Of a stretch of DNA of 7,767 bases, positions 5,787-7,767 are shown piece after piece. Positions within the stretch are counted from its first letter, which is position 1; each line of letters opens with the position of its first letter. The stretch covers positions 1 through 7,767 of the forward strand of contig CAMMLF010000075.1 of assembly GCA_946497585.1 (NCBI GenBank), read 5' to 3'. This DNA is from an uncultured Clostridium sp. (GTDB lineage Bacteria; Bacillota; Clostridia; TANB77; CAG-508). The position numbers were made by a program, and so were the translations under genes. The notes beneath the pieces are model-generated. The model ran no database searches. It was not told the DNA's origin and worked only from the letters and a program-made list of their open reading frames with translations.

Positions 5787-6201
5787 ATATAGAAAAATGC
5801 AAAAAGGTAGAATTAGAGGAAAAGCTACTAGAGGAAATAAAGTAACAGATGGAGAATATGGTTTACAAGCATTAGAATTAGGATTAATCACCTCAAATCA
5901 AATAGAAGCAGCCCGTGTTGCTATGACAAGATATATTAAAAGAGGTGGAAAAGTTTGGATTAAGATATTCCCAGACAAACCAATAACAAGCAAACCTATC
6001 GGAACTCGTATGGGTAAAGGAAAAGGTAATGTTGAATATTGGGTAGCACCTGTTAAACCAGGAAGAATAATGTTTGAAATGGGAGGAGTTTCAGAAGATG
6101 TTGCAAGAGAAGCATTACGTCTTGCTGGAAACAAACTATCTGTTAAAGCTAAATTTGTTAAAAAAGAAACTGAAATAGGTGGTGATAAAGATGAAGATTA
6201 G
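5761..6201 (+). CDS. rplP: 50S ribosomal protein L16
   Basis: L16 lies near the A site of the 50S and helps position aminoacyl-tRNA. Motifs: MPKKTKYRKMQKGRIRGKA (4-22), GEYGLQALELGLITSNQIEA (31-50), then ARVAMTRYIKRGGKVWI, FPDKPITSKPIGTRMGKGKG, VEYWVAPVKPG and AREALRLAGNKL. I chose ATG 5761 because aaggagg (5746-5752) is eight bases upstream and the result, 146 aa, matches the usual 137-144. The frame stays open further upstream to 5650, but that stretch lies inside rpsC and has no family similarity. ATG 5770 is possible but too far from the ribosome site. It overlaps rpsC by 26 bases and rpmC by 11. The acidic GGDKDED end is a small addition. Confidence 0.97.
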   Translation: MPLMPKKTKYRKMQKGRIRGKATRGNKVTDGEYGLQALELGLITSNQIEAARVAMTRYIKRGGKVWIKIFPDKPITSKPIGTRMGKGKGNVEYWVAPVKPGRIMFEMGGVSEDVAREALRLAGNKLSVKAKFVKKETEIGGDKDED

Positions 6202-6394
6202 TAAAATAAGAGAAATGTCTTCACCTGATTTAGAAAAAGAATTAAGCGAACTAAAGACCGAATTATTCAAATTAAGATTTAGTTTAGCTACAAACGGATT
6301 AGATAATCCTATGAAAATCAAGGAAGTAAAGAAAGACATTGCAAGAATAAATACAATTCTAACAGAAAGAAAGTTAGAAGAAAGTAAAAAATAA
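6191..6394 (+). CDS. rpmC: 50S ribosomal protein L29
   Basis: L29 is a small two-helix protein at the tunnel exit next to L23. With ATG 6191 the product is 67 aa, the normal length, starting MKISKIREMSSPDLEKELSE, with the family core ELFKLRFSLATNGLDNP (24-40) and KEVKKDIARINTILTER. The start overlaps the end of rplP by 11 bases. The ribosome site is weak (aggtgg, 6177-6182), which fits translational coupling to rplP. A GTG at 6179 would add four residues, but it overlaps that ribosome site, so I reject it. Confidence 0.95.
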   Translation: MKISKIREMSSPDLEKELSELKTELFKLRFSLATNGLDNPMKIKEVKKDIARINTILTERKLEESKK

Positions 6395-6411
6395 AGAAAG
6401 GAGATACCATA

Positions 6412-6675
6412 ATGGTAGAGAGAAATCTTCGTAAAACAATGGTTGGAAAAGTTGTATCTGACAAAATGGATAAAACAGTAGTTGTAGCTGTTGAAACAAG
6501 AAAAATGGATAAGACATACGGAAAAATCAAAAAATCAACATACAAATTAAAAGCTCATGACGAAGAAAATAAATGCCAAGTTGGAGATACAGTTAGAGTT
6601 ATGGAAACAAGACCTTTATCTAAAGATAAAAGATGGAGAGTTGTTGAAATAACTGAAAAGGCAGTAATAAAATAA
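6412..6675 (+). CDS. rpsQ: 30S ribosomal protein S17
   Basis: S17 is an OB-fold 30S body protein that binds 16S rRNA early in assembly. It has 87 aa, the typical Firmicutes length. Motifs: NLRKTMVGKVVSDKMDKTVV (5-24), then VAVETRKMDKTYGKIKKSTYK, AHDEENKCQVGDTVRVMETR (48-67) and LSKDKRWRVVEI. ATG 6412 follows aaaggag (6397-6403). In E. coli the S10 operon ends with this gene; here only 34 bases separate it from rplN and no terminator or promoter is visible, so the S10 and spc groups are joined. Confidence 0.98.
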   Translation: MVERNLRKTMVGKVVSDKMDKTVVVAVETRKMDKTYGKIKKSTYKLKAHDEENKCQVGDTVRVMETRPLSKDKRWRVVEITEKAVIK

Positions 6676-6709
6676 GAGCCAAAATAAGTAAGAAGGAGGA
6701 AATCAAGCT

Positions 6710-7078
6710 ATGGTACAACAACAAAGTATACTAAAAGTAGCTGATAACACTGGAGCAAAAGAAATAATGGTTATAAGAGCTCTAGGTGGTTCATATAGAA
6801 AATATGCATCAGTTGGTGATGTAGTAGTTGCTTCTGTTAAAAGCGCAACACCAGGTGGCGTTGTAAAAAAAGGTGAAGTTGTTAAAGCAGTTGTTGTTAG
6901 AACAAAGAAACCAATTAGAAGAGCAGATGGAACAATGGTAAGATTTGATGAAAACGCAGCAGTTATAATAAAAGATGACAAAACACCAAGAGGAACACGT
7001 ATATTTGGACCTGTTGCAAGAGAATTAAGAGATAATGATTACATGAAAATATTATCTCTAGCACCAGAAGTTTTATAA
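6710..7078 (+). CDS. rplN: 50S ribosomal protein L14
   Basis: L14 sits at the subunit interface near the factor-binding region and is the contact for the silencing factor RsfS in bacteria. It has 122 aa, exactly the usual size. It begins MVQQQSILKVADNTGAKEIM, then RALGGSYRKYASVGDVVVAS (23-42), VKKGEVVKAVVVRTKKPIRR, FDENAAVIIKDDKTPRGTRI and FGPVARELR (99-107). ATG 6710 follows aaggagg (6693-6699). It is the first spc-group gene. Nothing is unusual. Confidence 0.98.
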   Translation: MVQQQSILKVADNTGAKEIMVIRALGGSYRKYASVGDVVVASVKSATPGGVVKKGEVVKAVVVRTKKPIRRADGTMVRFDENAAVIIKDDKTPRGTRIFGPVARELRDNDYMKILSLAPEVL

Positions 7079-7096
7079 TAGAAAGAGGTGAAATAC

Positions 7097-7414
7097 ATGA
7101 AATTAAGAAAAGGAGATAATGTAAAAGTATTATCTGGAAACGATAAAGGAAAAACTGGAGAGATACTTGAAGTAATTCCTAAGAAAAATAAAATCGTTGT
7201 AAAAGACGTTAATATAAGAAAAAGAGCAACAAAGCCAAGAAAAGCAGGAGAAGAAGGTGGAATTATTGCATCAGAACATCCTATCAATTCAAGTAATGTT
7301 GCAATAGTATGCCCAAAATGCGGAAAAGCAGTTAGAGTAGGTTACAAAGTAACTGAAGAAGGCAAAGTACGTGTATGTAAATCTTGCGGAGCAGAATTAA
7401 AAAAAGTTAAATAG
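7097..7414 (+). CDS. rplX: 50S ribosomal protein L24, four-cysteine form
   Basis: L24 is an assembly initiator protein of the 50S subunit. The N-terminal KOW segment is clear: RKGDNVKVLSGNDKGKTGEI (4-23). Next come VIPKKNKIVVKDVNIRKR and a conserved EHPINSSNVAIVCPKCGK stretch. The end carries two CxxC pairs (Cys72/Cys75 and Cys94/Cys97, in CPKCG and CKSCG), likely a zinc ribbon; B. subtilis L24, as I recall its sequence, lacks these cysteines. I chose ATG 7097 (105 aa, usual size) because gaggtga (7085-7091) is its ribosome site. A GTG at 7088 lies within that site and would add only three residues. It is followed by rplE after 27 bases. Confidence 0.96.
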   Translation: MKLRKGDNVKVLSGNDKGKTGEILEVIPKKNKIVVKDVNIRKRATKPRKAGEEGGIIASEHPINSSNVAIVCPKCGKAVRVGYKVTEEGKVRVCKSCGAELKKVK

Positions 7415-7441
7415 TAGGGAAAGGAGGTCTATTTAAGACTT

Positions 7442-7767
7442 ATGGAAATTTTAAGAGAACAATATGAAAAAGAGATTATTCCAGCAATGATGAAAAAATT
7501 TAACTATAAATCAATTATGGAAGTTCCAAAATTAGAAAAAATAGTTTTAAATATAGGTTTAGGTGATACAAAAGAAGATCCTAAATCATTAGATGGAGCT
7601 GTAAGAGATATTATGGCAATAACAGGTCAAAAACCAGTTATAACAAAATCTAAAAAATCAATAGCAGCTTTTAAACTAAGAGCTGGTGTAAATGTAGGAG
7701 TTAAAGTTACATTAAGAAAAGGAAAAATGTATGATTTCGCATACAAACTATTCAATGTAGCACTTCC
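7442..7767 (+). CDS. rplE: 50S ribosomal protein L5 (5' part, cut by window end)
   Basis: L5 binds 5S rRNA and helps form the central protuberance. The first 108 codons are present and remain open to the edge. They show MEILREQYEKEIIPAMMKKF (1-20), MEVPKLEKIVLNIGLGD (26-42), then ITGQKPVITKSKKSIAAFKL (60-79) and KVTLRKGKMYDFAYKLFNVAL, all typical of the N-terminal part of this roughly 180-residue protein. ATG 7442 is the only reasonable start in frame. The ribosome site aaggaggt (7421-7428) is strong but 13 bases away, longer than for other genes here. Confidence 0.96.
   Translation, partial: MEILREQYEKEIIPAMMKKFNYKSIMEVPKLEKIVLNIGLGDTKEDPKSLDGAVRDIMAITGQKPVITKSKKSIAAFKLRAGVNVGVKVTLRKGKMYDFAYKLFNVAL

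Overview
The window is a stretch of the conserved S10-spc ribosomal-protein cluster from a low-GC Gram-positive bacterium, most likely one of the Clostridia. The case rests on four things: strongly A+T-rich DNA with AGA/AAA-dominated codon use, strong AGGAGG Shine-Dalgarno sites before almost every gene, Firmicutes-type ribosomal protein sequences, and S10 and spc genes running on without a break. I cannot name the genus. All genes are on the + strand.

Layout. Positions 1-644 hold the 3' part of a glycoside hydrolase family 3 gene (NagZ-like beta-N-acetylhexosaminidase). Positions 645-993 form a non-coding region with a small cluster of TGACAA/TTGTCA half-sites, an excellent sigma-A-type promoter (TTGACT, 17 nt, TATAAT) and a leader of about 229 nt that can fold into several hairpins, including a possible attenuator. 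Then follow rpsJ (S10), rplC (L3), rplD (L4), rplW (L23), a 235-nt non-coding gap, rplB (L2), rpsS (S19), rplV (L22), rpsC (S3), rplP (L16), rpmC (L29), rpsQ (S17), rplN (L14), rplX (L24) and the first 108 codons of rplE (L5), cut by the window edge.

The gene order is the textbook one and the genes almost certainly form one transcription unit. All of them supply parts of the 30S head (S10, S19, S3), the 30S body (S17) or the 50S subunit (L2, L3, L4, L5, L14, L16, L22, L23, L24, L29). Several pairs are tied by overlaps: rplD/rplW by 1 nt, rpsC/rplP by 26 nt and rplP/rpmC by 11 nt.

What stands out is in the details. L22 carries an N-terminal tail of about 92 residues, rich in Lys/Thr/Ala/Glu and lacking Arg, Cys and aromatics. 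S10 has a shorter tail of similar composition. L23 has a longer C-terminal part than usual. The rplW-rplB gap holds a long imperfect hairpin with two tandem G-A mismatch motifs, followed by two more hairpins before the rplB ribosome binding site, which looks like an internal cis-acting RNA element. I see no mobile element, CRISPR array, tRNA or rRNA, and no unfamiliar multi-gene system.
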